DNA of 51,689 nt from Herpetosiphon giganteus (GTDB lineage: Bacteria; Chloroflexota; Chloroflexia; Chloroflexales; Herpetosiphonaceae): contig NZ_JAFBCZ010000039.1 of the NCBI RefSeq assembly GCF_016907925.1, forward strand, positions 1-51,689, read 5' to 3'. The position numbers and the translations under genes are program-made. Every line of letters starts with the position of its first letter. Within the stretch, counting starts at the first letter, position 1. This document shows, piece by piece, positions 51,597-51,689 of this stretch. The notes beneath the pieces were generated by a model. That model made no database searches. It was given only the letters and a program-made list of their open reading frames with translations, and had not been told where the DNA came from.

Positions 51597-51689
51597 GGAA
51601 TGGTACGCATCCCCCTACGTTCCCACAGCGGGTGCTGCAGTAGCCTCGGTGTGTGTCGCGTTCACGGCCTGGTTCGGGATGGAGCAGCG
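51597..51689 (-). rRNA. rrf: 5S ribosomal RNA, 3' portion, cut by the window edge
   Basis: Read on the minus strand the edge sequence contains CTCCATCCCGAACC, then GAGGCTACTGCAGC and GTGGGAACGTAGGGGG, the conserved loop and 3' helices of 5S rRNA. The 5' third lies beyond the right edge. A terminator follows at 51566-51592, so 5S is the last gene of an rRNA operon transcribed leftwards. Confidence 0.88.

Noticed and set aside
1-51689. tRNA genes
   Set aside because: No cloverleaf with a GGTTCGAATCC-type T-arm was found on either strand by eye.

Overview
The window looks like chromosomal DNA of a filamentous gliding member of the Chloroflexota, most likely Herpetosiphon or a close relative. 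This is an inference from roughly 50% GC, heavy use of CAA, TTG and GCC codons, the secreted-protein modules present and the repeat-rich spacers; there was no database comparison. The right edge runs into a 5S rRNA gene read on the minus strand, so an rRNA operon lies just outside.

Layout. 1-3.1 kb: N-terminal stub of a minus-strand gene, a GH99-like secreted glycosidase and a VapC/Phd toxin-antitoxin pair. 3.3-10 kb: a complete branched-chain amino acid ABC transporter operon (substrate-binding lipoprotein, two permeases, two ATPases) with a translationally coupled cupin. 10-18.6 kb: drug/metabolite transporter, glycosyltransferase plus LPG-synthase-like flippase, TetR and peroxiredoxin-like pair, UDP-glucose dehydrogenase, RimI, a two-repeat lipoprotein and cytidylate kinase. 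18.9-24 kb: a putative operon of a double-PH-domain membrane protein, a large membrane-anchored surface protein and an ABC-2 exporter (ATPase and permease). 24-29.5 kb: a receiver-only response regulator with an apparent ATC start, a STAND ATPase and a small HTH protein with overlapping divergent starts, a candidate Cys-rich small gene, thioredoxin and a divergent MerR regulator with a SoxR-box-like operator, Spo0M and an unknown gene. 29.7-36.1 kb: a second protein sharing the GH99 protein's C-terminal module, a class III aminotransferase, an SDR reductase, a zinc-ribbon protein and a TetR regulator. 36.2-42 kb: three signalling proteins (TM-HAMP-PAS-STAS, solute-binding-VWA lipoprotein, Ser/Thr kinase with a DnaJ-like zinc region and tail anchor). 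42.4-51.4 kb: two paralogous lipoproteins, dihydropteroate synthase, CcdA, a possible Imm11-type protein, an MBL hydrolase, a PP2C/SpoIIE phosphatase, a small P-loop protein and a large polytopic membrane protein.

The most unusual feature is in the spacers. They hold mosaics of several unrelated tandem 7-bp words (CATCCTT-, AGTCAAA-, ATGTTCT- and AGCCAAT-like), mixed with 9-bp CACGAAG-type and ACAGATT-type words. The same word set recurs in several islands, in opposite orientation at 2-3 kb and at 42-44 kb. A second family is MITE/REPIN-like, with CCCCTCTCCC/GGGAGAGGGG arms, one copy having perfect 15-bp terminal inverted repeats. A third GC-rich double-hairpin family occurs twice.

Themes: redox control (thioredoxin-MerR, peroxiredoxin-TetR, CcdA) and Ser/Thr phosphorylation or partner switching (kinase, PP2C phosphatase, STAS protein). 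Functional links between separate transcription units are inference only.
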